Shown in pieces: positions 37,781-46,120 of a stretch of DNA of 64,000 bases (position 1 is the stretch's first letter; every line of letters starts with the position of its first letter). A program made the translations under genes and the position numbers. The DNA is from Gaiellasilicea sp033857955 (GTDB lineage: Bacteria; Actinomycetota; Thermoleophilia; Gaiellales; Gaiellaceae), in the NCBI GenBank assembly GCA_033857955.1, contig JAWVCW010000024.1, forward strand, positions 62,001-126,000. The letters run 5' to 3'. The notes below the pieces were generated by a model. The model had not been told where the DNA came from. It did not search any database and saw only the letters and a list, made by a program, of their open reading frames with translations.

Positions 37781-39730
37781 ATGCGGACAACGTTGAAGAG
37801 AGGCATCGGTCGGGGTGCGACCGTCGAAGCCAACGGACGGCCTGTGCTGCCGCCCGGCGCGCTCTCCCCGATCACGGTCTACCGCCAGCCGGATCCTCCC
37901 AAGCGTTCGGGCTGGGCAACGTTCCGGACCGTCCTCGGGTGGGCGTTCGTGGCCATGCTCGTCGTCGTCGGCTCGACCGCCGGTGGCGCCTACCTCTGGT
38001 TTCACCAGAGCGTCGCCGCGGTGGTCGCTTCGACCCCAGACGTGAAGGTCGCCGCGAAGCGCCTCGACGTCGCCCTTCCGGGCCAACCGGCCACCGCACT
38101 CGTGATCGGCTACGACAAGCGCGCGAACGAGAAGAAAGGCGATCCGTCGCGGTCGGACACTGTGATGCTCGTCCGGGCCGACCCCGATACCAAGTCCGTC
38201 TCGCTGCTCTCCTTCCCGCGCGACCTCTTCGTCAAGATCTACTGCCCCGGCGGAGCGACGTTCAGCGCCCGAATCAACGCCGCTTTCTCGGAGTGCGGCA
38301 CGAAGGGCACGCTCGAGACCGTCCGGAAGCTGACCGGCGTGCCGATCAACTACCTGATCACCGTCAACTTCCGCGGCTTCCAGCAGCTCGTCAACGCGGT
38401 CGGCGGGGTCTGGATAGACGTCGACCGGCGGTACTTCAACAACAGCAGCGGTCTGTCCGGCTATGCGGCGATCAACCTCTTTCCCGGCTACCAGAAGCTC
38501 GGTGGCTCCCAGGCGCTCGACTTCGTCCGCTTCCGCCACACCGACTCCGACCTCTATCGCGTCGCACGCCAGCAGCTCTTCCTGCGAGCGTTCAAAGACC
38601 AGATCCGCGCCAACGCCGGGCCGCTCGACCTGCCGGGAGTGATCAAGACGATCACCAAGAACGTCGAGGTCGGCGTCGGCGGCAACGCGGAGCTCGACGG
38701 CAAGACGGTGCTCCGCTACGCGCTCTTCGCCTACGGGCTCCCGCCGGGCCACTTCTTCCAGTCGAAGCTCGAAGGGATCGAGGAGACCTCCGGCTTCGAT
38801 CTCCTCGTGCCCCAGGAGAACATCCAGAAGGCCGTGCAGGAGTTCTCGCACCCGGACGTCGAATCGCCCAAGAAGGCCACGCAGGTGGCGCTGAACGAAA
38901 AGCCGAAGCCCTCGGTCGACCAGGCGCCGCCTGCGCGCCAGACGACGATCACCGTCCTGAACGGGAACGGGGTCACCGGCTCGGCGGGAACCGCCAGCTA
39001 CGTGCTCTCCCAGCGCGGGTACCAGATGATCTATCCGCCGGACGGGAAGAACGCGAACGCTCCCAACTGGGACTACTTCAAGACCAGGATCCACTACGAC
39101 CGGCTGCAGGCGGGTGCGGCGGCGGCTGCGAAGAAGGTCGCTGTCCTCTTCGGCACCGACGACCTCAAGCCGGTCAATCCCACGATCAAGGGCCTCTCGA
39201 ACGGAGCGATGGTGACCGTGATCGTCGGCCAGACGTTCCATGGGACGCTCGCCGAAGCGCCGGTCGACAAGACGCCGCAGCGCCAGCCGCCGAACGTGGT
39301 CCCGGGTGCCGATGCCTCGCTCGCGCTCCTGCGAGAGCGGGCGCCCAAGGTCCCGTTCAAGGTGATGGTGCCGACCGTGCTCGAGCGCAGCTCGTGGATC
39401 GACCGCGAGCGCCCGATCCGCATGTACCGGATCGACCCGGACGGCAAGCACAAGACGATCCGGCTGACGTACCGCACAGGCGCGCTCGAGTACTGGGGCG
39501 TCCAGATGACCGACTGGGACGAGGCGCCCGTGCTCTCGGAGCGAAATTTCGTCCGCTCGATCGGAGGGCGGAGCTACGAGCTGCACTACACCGGCCCGAA
39601 GCTGCACATGGTCGTGCTCCGGCAGGGCGGCGCGACCTACTGGGTTGTGAACACGCTGCTCGACTCGCTCTCGAACGAGACGATGATCGCGATCGCCAAG
39701 GGTCTCAAGCCGCTCTCGAGAATCAAGTGA
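37781..39730 (+). CDS. LytR-CpsA-Psr (LCP) family wall glycopolymer ligase
   Basis: A 649-residue type II membrane protein. A cytoplasmic tail precedes a transmembrane helix (about 55-75). The LCP domain (about 100-300) has 'ALVIGYDKRANEKKG', 'SRSDTVMLVRADP' and 'LLSFPRDLFVKI' (Asp/Arg catalytic and pyrophosphate contacts) plus 'LDFVRFRHTDSDLYRVARQQ'. The LytR_C domain is about 385-470 ('TITVLNGNGVTGSAGTASYV'), and there is a further C-terminal beta-rich domain (about 525-640). LCP enzymes attach teichoic-acid or polysaccharide chains to peptidoglycan. Located just upstream of sugar-nucleotide genes. A TATCCT box lies at 37737-37742. Confidence 0.9.
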   Translation: MRTTLKRGIGRGATVEANGRPVLPPGALSPITVYRQPDPPKRSGWATFRTVLGWAFVAMLVVVGSTAGGAYLWFHQSVAAVVASTPDVKVAAKRLDVALPGQPATALVIGYDKRANEKKGDPSRSDTVMLVRADPDTKSVSLLSFPRDLFVKIYCPGGATFSARINAAFSECGTKGTLETVRKLTGVPINYLITVNFRGFQQLVNAVGGVWIDVDRRYFNNSSGLSGYAAINLFPGYQKLGGSQALDFVRFRHTDSDLYRVARQQLFLRAFKDQIRANAGPLDLPGVIKTITKNVEVGVGGNAELDGKTVLRYALFAYGLPPGHFFQSKLEGIEETSGFDLLVPQENIQKAVQEFSHPDVESPKKATQVALNEKPKPSVDQAPPARQTTITVLNGNGVTGSAGTASYVLSQRGYQMIYPPDGKNANAPNWDYFKTRIHYDRLQAGAAAAAKKVAVLFGTDDLKPVNPTIKGLSNGAMVTVIVGQTFHGTLAEAPVDKTPQRQPPNVVPGADASLALLRERAPKVPFKVMVPTVLERSSWIDRERPIRMYRIDPDGKHKTIRLTYRTGALEYWGVQMTDWDEAPVLSERNFVRSIGGRSYELHYTGPKLHMVVLRQGGATYWVVNTLLDSLSNETMIAIAKGLKPLSRIK

Positions 39731-39847
39731 ACCTCGAATGTCATGGAGCCTCGTCGCAGGGGTGCGATGAGTGGTGCGACTGAGGACGCAGCCCTTGCGC
39801 CGCTCAGCGTGCCCGTGGGGCTCAGCGCTCCGTGGCGTTCGAGGTTC
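39729..39847. repeat. Perfect 10-bp inverted repeat flanking the LCP-ugd gap
   Basis: GAACCTCGAA (39729-39738) at the end of the LCP gene and TTCGAGGTTC (39838-39847) just before the ugd -10 box are perfectly complementary, 99 bp apart. They could form a looped-out structure or a pair of operator half-sites. Function not established. Confidence 0.4.
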
Positions 39848-39851
39848 TAGG

Positions 39852-39857
39852 TAGGTT
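39852..39857 (+). promoter_or_regulatory. -10 box of leaderless ugd transcript
   Basis: TAGGTT lies exactly at -12 to -7 of the GTG start at 39864. No ribosome site exists in between, consistent with a leaderless mRNA. Confidence 0.5.
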
Positions 39858-39863
39858 CCGCGG

Positions 39864-41144
39864 GTGTCCAAGGTCGCTGTCTTCGGTGCCGGCTACGTCG
39901 GTCTCGTCACGGGCGCGTGCCTTGCAGAGCTCGGTCACGACGTCGTGGTGCGCGATGTCCTCGCCGAACGCGTCGATCGGCTTCGCGCCGGCGAGGTGCC
40001 GATCTACGAGCCTGGGCTCGATGGGCTGCTGCGGCGAAACGCCGAGCGGCTGACCTACACCCTCGACGTCGGCGAAGCCGTGTCGGACGCCGAGTTCCTG
40101 TACGTCGCGGTCGGTACGCCGCCGACGTACTCGGGCGATGCCGATCTCTCAGCCGTCTGGACGGTCGTCGACGAGCTCGCCGGCCTCGACCGGCGCGCCG
40201 TCCTCGTGATGAAGAGCACCGTTCCGGTCGGCACCGGCGCAAAGGTGCGTCACCGCCTCGACCAGCGCGGGCTCGATCTGGTCGGCTACGCCTCGAACCC
40301 GGAGTTCACCGCCGAGGGTACGGCGATCCGCGACTTCCAGCATCCCGACCGGATCGTAATCGGCTCCTTCGAGGACGAGGACGGAAACGCAGTCGAGGAG
40401 CTGCACCGGGAGATCGAAGGCCCGGTCGTGCGCTGCGACGTCGCCTCGGCCGAGATGATCAAGCTTGCCGCCAACGCTGCGCTGATGACGCGGATCAGCT
40501 TCATCAACGAGATCGCGAACGTGTGCGAGGCGACGGGCGCGGACGTCGTACGCGTCGCAGAGGGCGTCGGCCTCGACAAGCGGATCGGCGCCAGCTTCCT
40601 GCGCGCGGGCATCGGTTACGGCGGCAGTTGCTTCCCGAAGGACTCGCTGGCGCTCAAGCAGCTCGCGGCGAACTCGGGCTACCACTTCCAGCTCCTGAAC
40701 GCCGTGATCGAGGTCAACGAGCTGCAGAAGCGCCGCGTGATCGGGAAGCTCCAGCACCACCTGGGCAGCTTGCAGGGCAAGACCGTCGCACTGCTCGGGC
40801 TCGCGTTCAAGCCGAACACCGACGACGTTCGCGAGGCGCCGAGCCTCGTCCTGGCCGGCCGGCTGGTCGCCGAGGGCGCAGACGTGCGCGCCTGGGATCC
40901 TGTCGCCGACGGGAAGGCGGTGCTGCCTCGCGCCACGATCTGCGCCGACCCGCTGGAGGCGCTCGACGGCGCGGACGCGGCTGTGCTCGTGACCGAGTGG
41001 TCGCAGCTCGCGGAGCTCGACTGGGCCGCGGCGGCAGTCCGGATGCGAAACCCGTTGCTGATCGACGGCCGCAACATGCTCGACCCAGTCGTGCTGCGCG
41101 AGGCCGGCTTCACGTACGAGGGCATCGGCCGCGCGGCGGCATAG
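39864..41144 (+). CDS. UDP-glucose 6-dehydrogenase
   Basis: A 426-residue NAD-dependent enzyme that oxidises UDP-glucose to UDP-glucuronate for polysaccharide synthesis. The NAD-binding motif is 'VAVFGAGYVGLVTGACLAEL'; then 'VAVGTPPTYSGDADLSAVWT', 'MIKLAANAALMTRISFINEI' and the catalytic Cys in 'GIGYGGSCFPKDSLALKQLA'; the C-terminal UDP-binding domain starts near 300 ('LGLAFKPNTDDVREAPSLVL'). It starts with GTG and is likely leaderless. It is 4 bp upstream of a nucleotidyltransferase gene, an operon for glycopolymer precursors. Confidence 0.93.
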   Translation: MSKVAVFGAGYVGLVTGACLAELGHDVVVRDVLAERVDRLRAGEVPIYEPGLDGLLRRNAERLTYTLDVGEAVSDAEFLYVAVGTPPTYSGDADLSAVWTVVDELAGLDRRAVLVMKSTVPVGTGAKVRHRLDQRGLDLVGYASNPEFTAEGTAIRDFQHPDRIVIGSFEDEDGNAVEELHREIEGPVVRCDVASAEMIKLAANAALMTRISFINEIANVCEATGADVVRVAEGVGLDKRIGASFLRAGIGYGGSCFPKDSLALKQLAANSGYHFQLLNAVIEVNELQKRRVIGKLQHHLGSLQGKTVALLGLAFKPNTDDVREAPSLVLAGRLVAEGADVRAWDPVADGKAVLPRATICADPLEALDGADAAVLVTEWSQLAELDWAAAAVRMRNPLLIDGRNMLDPVVLREAGFTYEGIGRAAA

Positions 41145-41148
41145 AACT

Positions 41149-42264
41149 GTGAGCCTCTCCGCCGTCATTCTCGTCGGAGGCCTCGGCACCCGGCTGCGGC
41201 CCCTCACCGACCGCACCCGCAAGGACATGCTGCCCCTCGTCGACCGGCCGCAGCTCGCCTACACGTTCGAGCATCTGCGGCGGTACGGCGTCAAGCGTGC
41301 GATTGTGTCGTGCGGCTACCTGCCGACGCAGATCCAGGAGCACTTCGGTGACCGGTACGGCGAGCTCCGCCTCGAGTACAAGATCGAGCAGGAGCCGCTC
41401 GGCACCGGCGGCGCCATCCGCTTCGCCGCCGAAGGAATCGACGAGCCGTTCTTCGCCCTCAACGGCGACTCGCTGCGAGAGACCGACCTCGACGCACTCG
41501 TCGCGTTCCACCGTGAGCGCGAGACGCGCGCGACGATCCTGCTCACACCGGTCGAGGACCCGACGCGCTACGGGCTCGTGCGGGTGAACGGCGACGGGCG
41601 CGTGCTGAGCTTCCTGGAGAAGCCACGTCCGGAAGAGATCGACACGAACCTGATCAATGCGGGCCTGTATGTGCTCGACCCGGACGTGCTCGATCTGATC
41701 CCGGCTGGTGGTCCCATCTCGATCGAGCGCGAGGTCTTCCCGCGTCTCGTCGAGGAGCAGGCCGTCTATGGGGTCGCGCTCCCCGGCTACTGGCTCGACG
41801 TCGGCACGCCGGACTCCTACCTACAGGCTCATCGCGACGTGCTCGAGCGGAACTTCACCTCCGAGCTCGGCAACGCGCTCGGCGCCGACTACACCCTCGT
41901 CGACCCGGATGCCCGCGTCAGTCCGGACGCGCGACTAGTGCCGCCGGTCTTCGTGGGCGCGGGCGCGACCGTCGGCGCCGGCGCTCGCATCGGCACTCTC
42001 GCGGTGATCGGAGCGGGCGCCCGGATCGGAGACGGCGCGAGCGTCGAGGCGTCGGTGGTCGGCGCGGGTGCCGTCATCGGCCCGAGGACGCACATCGCAG
42101 GGTCGATCGTCGGGGAGGAGGCCGAGATCGGTGCCGGTTGCGGGGTGCGCGGCCTCTGCGTCATCGGACCTGGCGCGGAGGTCGGCGACGGGAATATGCT
42201 CGACCACGGGATGCGGGTCGCGGCCGACCAGAAGATCGCCGCGGGCGCAGTCTCGTTCTCGTGA
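41149..42264 (+). CDS. Sugar-1-phosphate nucleotidyltransferase with beta-helix domain
   Basis: A 371-residue NDP-sugar pyrophosphorylase. The nucleotidyltransferase domain (1-235) opens with 'LVGGLGTRLRPLTDRTRKDM' and includes 'EPLGTGGAIRFA', 'LNGDSL' and 'LPGYWLDVGTPDSYLQAH'. The C-terminal part (250-371) is a left-handed beta helix of hexapeptide repeats ('VGAGATVGAGARIGTLAVIG'). Related to mannose-1-phosphate guanylyltransferases and glucose-1-phosphate thymidylyltransferases; the exact sugar and nucleotide are not clear. GTG start, 4 bp after ugd; overlaps the cupin gene by 4 bp. Confidence 0.88.
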   Translation: MSLSAVILVGGLGTRLRPLTDRTRKDMLPLVDRPQLAYTFEHLRRYGVKRAIVSCGYLPTQIQEHFGDRYGELRLEYKIEQEPLGTGGAIRFAAEGIDEPFFALNGDSLRETDLDALVAFHRERETRATILLTPVEDPTRYGLVRVNGDGRVLSFLEKPRPEEIDTNLINAGLYVLDPDVLDLIPAGGPISIEREVFPRLVEEQAVYGVALPGYWLDVGTPDSYLQAHRDVLERNFTSELGNALGADYTLVDPDARVSPDARLVPPVFVGAGATVGAGARIGTLAVIGAGARIGDGASVEASVVGAGAVIGPRTHIAGSIVGEEAEIGAGCGVRGLCVIGPGAEVGDGNMLDHGMRVAADQKIAAGAVSFS

Positions 42265-42674
42265 CGGACATCGACTCTCCCAACATCGACTCGCTCGACC
42301 GCTGGGCCTTCAATGTCCGGAAGGTCGAGAAGCCGTGGGGCTACGAGCTGATCTGGGCGCTCACGGACGTGTATTGCGGGAAGGTGCTCTTCGTGAAGGC
42401 GGGCGCCGCCCTCAGCCTCCAGTTCCACAACGTCAAGGACGAGTCCTGGCTCGTCCAGTCGGGCCGGGCAAAGCTCGAGCTGGGCGACGTGGGGCAGAAG
42501 GTGCTGAACGAGGAGGTGATCGGCGCCGGTGCGGCATTCCACTACGAGCCCGGCACCGTGCACCGCGTCACGGCGATCGAGGACACGACGATCCTCGAGG
42601 TTTCGACGCCCCAGCTGGACGACGTCGTCAGGCTCGAGGATCTCTACGGCCGAGAGGGAACCTCCGACGCGTAA
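42261..42674 (+). CDS. Cupin protein, phosphomannose-isomerase type
   Basis: A 137-residue cupin similar to the C-terminal domain of type II mannose-6-phosphate isomerases: 'VEKPWGYELIWALTD', 'LSLQFHNVKDESWLVQSGRA' (metal-ligand motif with His and Glu) and 'HYEPGTVHRVTAIEDTTILE' (second His). It starts with GTG overlapping the nucleotidyltransferase stop (GTGA), so it belongs to the same operon. It may isomerise or bind the sugar used by the partner enzyme; a stand-alone cupin could also be a regulator of the pathway. Confidence 0.82.
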   Translation: MTDIDSPNIDSLDRWAFNVRKVEKPWGYELIWALTDVYCGKVLFVKAGAALSLQFHNVKDESWLVQSGRAKLELGDVGQKVLNEEVIGAGAAFHYEPGTVHRVTAIEDTTILEVSTPQLDDVVRLEDLYGREGTSDA

Positions 42675-42678
42675 AGCG

Positions 42679-42704
42679 AACCTTGCCATACTTGTGGTAA
42701 GGTT
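42679..42704. promoter_or_regulatory. Palindromic operator upstream of merR
   Basis: AACCTTGCCA (42679-42688) and TGGTAAGGTT (42695-42704) form an inverted repeat with one mismatch and a 6-bp centre. It ends 6 bp before the MerR gene's ATG. MerR proteins bind such dyads between promoter elements, so autoregulation is likely. The assignment to this MerR is inference. Confidence 0.55.
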
Positions 42705-42710
42705 CGGCCG

Positions 42711-43040
42711 ATGGAAGCGCTCACCGTCGGCGAGGCGGCCGCCCAGACGGGCTGGTCGGCCCGAATGCTCCGTTACCTCGAGACGGCGGCCCTCGTCGTC
42801 CCGAAACGGGCGGCATCCGGCTACCGCCTCTACGGCCTGCGAGAGCTGAATCAGCTCCGCTCGCTGCGCGATCTTCGCGCTCGGTATGCGGTGGAGCTCG
42901 ACGACCTCGCGTTCGCCGCCCGGCTGCGCCGCGAGCCCGACCTGCGTGGCGCCGTGGAGACGTGGCTGCACGGAAGCACCCCGTCGGCCGACTGGGTCGA
43001 TTGGGAGCAGCGCAAACACGAGCGATTGCTTGTCGCGTGA
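42711..43040 (+). CDS. MerR family transcriptional regulator
   Basis: A 109-residue regulator. The winged helix-turn-helix (1-70) reads 'LTVGEAAAQTGWSARMLRYL' and 'GYRLYGLRELNQLRSLRDLR', the usual MerR pattern. The dimerisation helix is short (75-109), and there is no effector domain or Cys cluster, so it probably senses no metal. It has a dyad operator right upstream and is followed by ahcY, suggesting control of the methyl-cycle genes or of itself. Confidence 0.85.
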   Translation: MEALTVGEAAAQTGWSARMLRYLETAALVVPKRAASGYRLYGLRELNQLRSLRDLRARYAVELDDLAFAARLRREPDLRGAVETWLHGSTPSADWVDWEQRKHERLLVA

Positions 43041-43053
43041 CTGCACCTACACT
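43026..43053 (+). promoter_or_regulatory. Putative ahcY promoter
   Basis: TTGCTT (43026-43031) and TACACT (43048-43053) are spaced by 16 bp, placing a start near 43060 and a 20-nt leader with a GAAAGGG ribosome site before the ATG. The -35 lies in the end of merR. Confidence 0.4.
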
Positions 43054-43080
43054 GCTCCGCTGACCTGACGAAAGGGATAC

Positions 43081-44349
43081 ATGGCTACCACCAAGCGATA
43101 CGACGTGAAGGATCTGGCTCTCGCCTCCGAGGGCGTACGCCGGATCGCATGGGCCGACCGGCAGATGCCGGTGCTGGCCGCGATTCGCGAGCGCTTCGAG
43201 AGCGAGCTGCCGCTGGCGGGCTACCGGGTCGCCGCCTGCCTGCACGTGACCACGGAGACGGCGAATCTGATGCGCACGCTCCAGGCCGGCGGAGCGGACG
43301 TCGTCATCTGCGCGTCCAACCCGCTCTCGACACAGGACGATGTCGCGGCCGCACTCGTCGAGGAGTATGGGATCTCGACGTTCGCGATCAAGGGCGAGGA
43401 CAACGATTCGTACTACCAGCACATCGAGGCGGCAGTCGATCACAAGCCGCACATCACGATGGACGACGGCGCCGACGTGATCGGTGTCCTGCACACCGCC
43501 CGCCGAGAGCAGCTCGGCGACGTGATCGCGGGCACGGAGGAGACCACCACGGGCGTGATCCGGCTGAAGGCGCTGGAGCGCGACGGCAAGCTCGGCTTCC
43601 CGGTCGTGGCCGTCAACGAGGCGAAGACCAAGCATCTCTTCGACAACCGCTACGGCACGGGCCAGTCGACGCTCGACGGCATCATCCGGGCCACGAACGT
43701 CCTGCTCGCCGGGCGGACGCTCGTCGTCGCCGGCTACGGCTGGTGCGGGCGCGGCGTTGCGATGCGCGCCAAGGGCATGGGCTCGAACGTCGTCGTCACC
43801 GAGGTCGACCCGATGAAGGCGATCGAGGCCGTGATGGACGGCTTCATGGTCATGCCGATGGAGAAGGCCGCCGAGATCGGCGACATCTTCATCACGGCGA
43901 CAGGCGACAAGTCGGTGATTGCGAAGTCCCACATGGAGCGGATGAAGGACGGCGCTCTCCTCGCCAACACGGGCCACTTCAACGTCGAGATCGAGCTGCC
44001 TGCGCTCCGGGCGCTCGCTACCGAGACGCGGCAGGCACGCGAGTTCGTCGAGGAGTTCACGCTCGCCGACGGACGCCGGCTCTATCTGATCGCCGACGGC
44101 CGCCTGGTGAACCTCGCCGCCGCCGAGGGCCACCCGGCCCAGGTGATGGACATGTCCTTCGCGAACCAGGCGCTCTCGGCCGAGTACGTCGTCCAGAACG
44201 CCGCCTCGCTCGAGAAGAAGGTCTACGTCGTGCCGGAGGAGATCGACAACGAGATCGCCCGGCTCAAGCTCGCGACCATGGGCGTCGACATCGATCAGCT
44301 CACGGAGGAGCAGGCGAAGTACCTGGCCTCGTGGGACGAGGGGACCTAA
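43081..44349 (+). CDS. ahcY: Adenosylhomocysteinase
   Basis: A 422-residue NAD-dependent enzyme that splits S-adenosylhomocysteine into homocysteine and adenosine, relieving product inhibition of methyltransferases. Family hallmarks are 'ADRQMPVLAAIRERFE', 'CASNPLSTQDDVAAALVEEY', 'FAIKGEDNDSYYQHIEAAV', the NAD motif 'VVAGYGWCGRGVAMRAKGMG' and 'VTEVDPMKAIEAVMDGFMVM'. It ends with a shortened C-terminal part. A strong GAAAGGG ribosome site precedes the ATG. mtnA begins inside its last codons. Confidence 0.96.
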   Translation: MATTKRYDVKDLALASEGVRRIAWADRQMPVLAAIRERFESELPLAGYRVAACLHVTTETANLMRTLQAGGADVVICASNPLSTQDDVAAALVEEYGISTFAIKGEDNDSYYQHIEAAVDHKPHITMDDGADVIGVLHTARREQLGDVIAGTEETTTGVIRLKALERDGKLGFPVVAVNEAKTKHLFDNRYGTGQSTLDGIIRATNVLLAGRTLVVAGYGWCGRGVAMRAKGMGSNVVVTEVDPMKAIEAVMDGFMVMPMEKAAEIGDIFITATGDKSVIAKSHMERMKDGALLANTGHFNVEIELPALRALATETRQAREFVEEFTLADGRRLYLIADGRLVNLAAAEGHPAQVMDMSFANQALSAEYVVQNAASLEKKVYVVPEEIDNEIARLKLATMGVDIDQLTEEQAKYLASWDEGT

Positions 44350-45293
44350 CCCCAGAGAGCATCGTTCGTCTGGAAGCCGGCGCGGTCGTCTTGCTCGACC
44401 AGCGCCGGCTTCCGGACGAGGAAGTCGAGCTCCGGTGCGAGTCGGCCGCCGAGGTCGCCGAGGCGATCCGGACGCTCGCCGTCCGCGGAGCGCCGGCCAT
44501 CGGCGTCGCCGCGGCCTACGGCTACGCGCTCGCGGCCGAGCGTGGTGAGGACCTTGACGCCGCCTACCGGGTGCTTGCCGAGTCGCGCCCGACGGCCGTG
44601 AACCTCGTCTGGGCGCTCGAGCAGATGCACGACGATCCGACCCCCGAGCGGGCGCGCGCCTTGCACTTAGCGGAAGTTGATCGGTGCAAGCGCATGGGTA
44701 CACATGCATCAGCCCTATTCGGACCTGGCACGAAGGCGCTAACGCACTGCAACGCCGGCGGCCTTGCAACCGGGGGGTACGGCTCGGCGGTCGGCGCGCT
44801 TCGGAGGGCCTGGGAGGACGGGCTGCTCGCGCACGTCTGGGTGGACGAGACGAGGCCGCTGCTCCAGGGCTCCCGCCTGACGGCCTGGGAGCTCGAGGCG
44901 CTCGGCATCCCGCATGCGGTGATCGCCGACTCGGCCGCGGCGCACCTGATGAGCCGTGGCGAGGTGGACTGCGTCGTCACGGGGGCCGATCGGATCGCCA
45001 CGAACGGTGACGCTGCGAACAAGATCGGAACGTACGGTCTCGCCGTCGCCGCCGCGCACCACGGCCTCCCATTCTACATCGTCGCCCCGACGTCGACGAT
45101 CGATCCGGCGACCACGACAGGCGCGCACATCCCGATCGAAGAGCGAGACAGGGCGGAGCTCGGTACGCGCTTCGCCGCCCGAAACCCGGCTTTCGACATC
45201 ACACCCGCCGCGCTGATTTCCGCGATCGTGACCGAGGAGGGCGTGCACCGGGCGCCGTATGCCGAGTCTCTGCCGCGCGTGGTGCACGCGTGA
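44331..45293 (+). CDS. mtnA: S-methyl-5-thioribose-1-phosphate isomerase
   Basis: A 320-residue enzyme of the methionine salvage pathway that converts methylthioribose-1-phosphate to methylthioribulose-1-phosphate. Motifs: 'VRGAPAIGVAAAYGYALAAE', 'ALTHCNAGGLATGGYGSAVG', 'VDETRPLLQGSRLTAWELEA' and 'GADRIATNGDAANKIGTYGL' (catalytic Cys and Asp regions). The GTG at 44331 overlaps the ahcY end by 19 bp; no closer canonical start exists. It pairs with ahcY in recycling sulfur metabolites. Some homologues act as related sugar-phosphate isomerases. Confidence 0.92.
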   Translation: MGRGDLTPESIVRLEAGAVVLLDQRRLPDEEVELRCESAAEVAEAIRTLAVRGAPAIGVAAAYGYALAAERGEDLDAAYRVLAESRPTAVNLVWALEQMHDDPTPERARALHLAEVDRCKRMGTHASALFGPGTKALTHCNAGGLATGGYGSAVGALRRAWEDGLLAHVWVDETRPLLQGSRLTAWELEALGIPHAVIADSAAAHLMSRGEVDCVVTGADRIATNGDAANKIGTYGLAVAAAHHGLPFYIVAPTSTIDPATTTGAHIPIEERDRAELGTRFAARNPAFDITPAALISAIVTEEGVHRAPYAESLPRVVHA

Positions 45294-46060
45294 AGGCGAT
45301 CATTCTCGCCGGCGGCTATGCGACCCGGCTCCAGCCCCTGACGGACGATCTCTCGAAATGCCTGCTGCCTGTCGGCGGCCGGCCGATGGTCGACTGGATC
45401 CTGGGATCGCTGCGCGCGGTTCCCGAGATCGACGAAGTGCATCTCGTCACGAACAGCCGCTTCGCACGGGACTTCCAGCAGTGGGCGGCGCTGAAGGACG
45501 GCGTCACCGTCCACGACGACGGCACTAGCTCGAACGAGGACCGGCTTGGCGCAATGGGCGACGTCGCCTTCACGCTCGAGCAGGCGCGAATCGACGACGA
45601 CGTCCTGGTCGTCGCCGGCGACAATCTCTTCGATTATTCACTCGCCGACTTCACCGCGTTCTGGCGGAGGAAGGGCGTGGCCAGCGCTGTCGCGGTTCTC
45701 GACGTCGGCGACCTGCGGCTCGCGTCGCAGTACGGGATCGTGGACGTCGCCGATGACGACCGGATCACGTCCTTCGTCGAGAAGCCCGCCGATCCACCGA
45801 GCACGCTCGCGGCGACGGCGACCTACATCTACAACCGCGCGCACGTGCCGCTCGTGGAGCGATATCTCGCCGAGGGCAACGCGCCCGATCAGGTGGGCAG
45901 CTTCATCGCCTGGCTGCATTCGCGCGAGCCGGTCTACGCCTATCGGTTCGCCGGCCGGTGGCTCGACATCGGCGACAAGGAGCAGTTGCTCGCCGCCGAC
46001 AACCAGCTCCGCCGCGAGAAGGGGCTGCCCGAGCGCGCCGAGTACCAGCTCGAGATCTAG
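45290..46060 (+). CDS. Sugar nucleotidyltransferase
   Basis: A 256-residue nucleotidyltransferase: 'IILAGGYATRLQPLTDDLSK' with the G-G-x-x-T-R-L core, 'CLLPVGGRPMVDWILGSL', 'VVAGDNLFDYSLADFTAFWR', 'QYGIVDVADDDRITSFVEKP' and 'WLDIGDKEQLLAADNQL'. It lacks a beta-helix tail and resembles glucose-1-phosphate thymidylyltransferase-type enzymes. GTG start overlaps the mtnA stop (GTGA). Likely supplies an NDP-sugar for envelope glycans; the substrate is uncertain. Confidence 0.85.
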   Translation: MKAIILAGGYATRLQPLTDDLSKCLLPVGGRPMVDWILGSLRAVPEIDEVHLVTNSRFARDFQQWAALKDGVTVHDDGTSSNEDRLGAMGDVAFTLEQARIDDDVLVVAGDNLFDYSLADFTAFWRRKGVASAVAVLDVGDLRLASQYGIVDVADDDRITSFVEKPADPPSTLAATATYIYNRAHVPLVERYLAEGNAPDQVGSFIAWLHSREPVYAYRFAGRWLDIGDKEQLLAADNQLRREKGLPERAEYQLEI

Positions 46061-46120
46061 TAGTCAATTGGCACGATTTCGTCACTCTCTCGTGACGGAT
46101 CGAGACGTAGCGTCGAAGGA

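Noticed and set aside
43041..43080. SAH riboswitch upstream of ahcY
   Set aside because: The gap is 40 bp and the predicted leader about 20 nt, too short for any known SAH aptamer.
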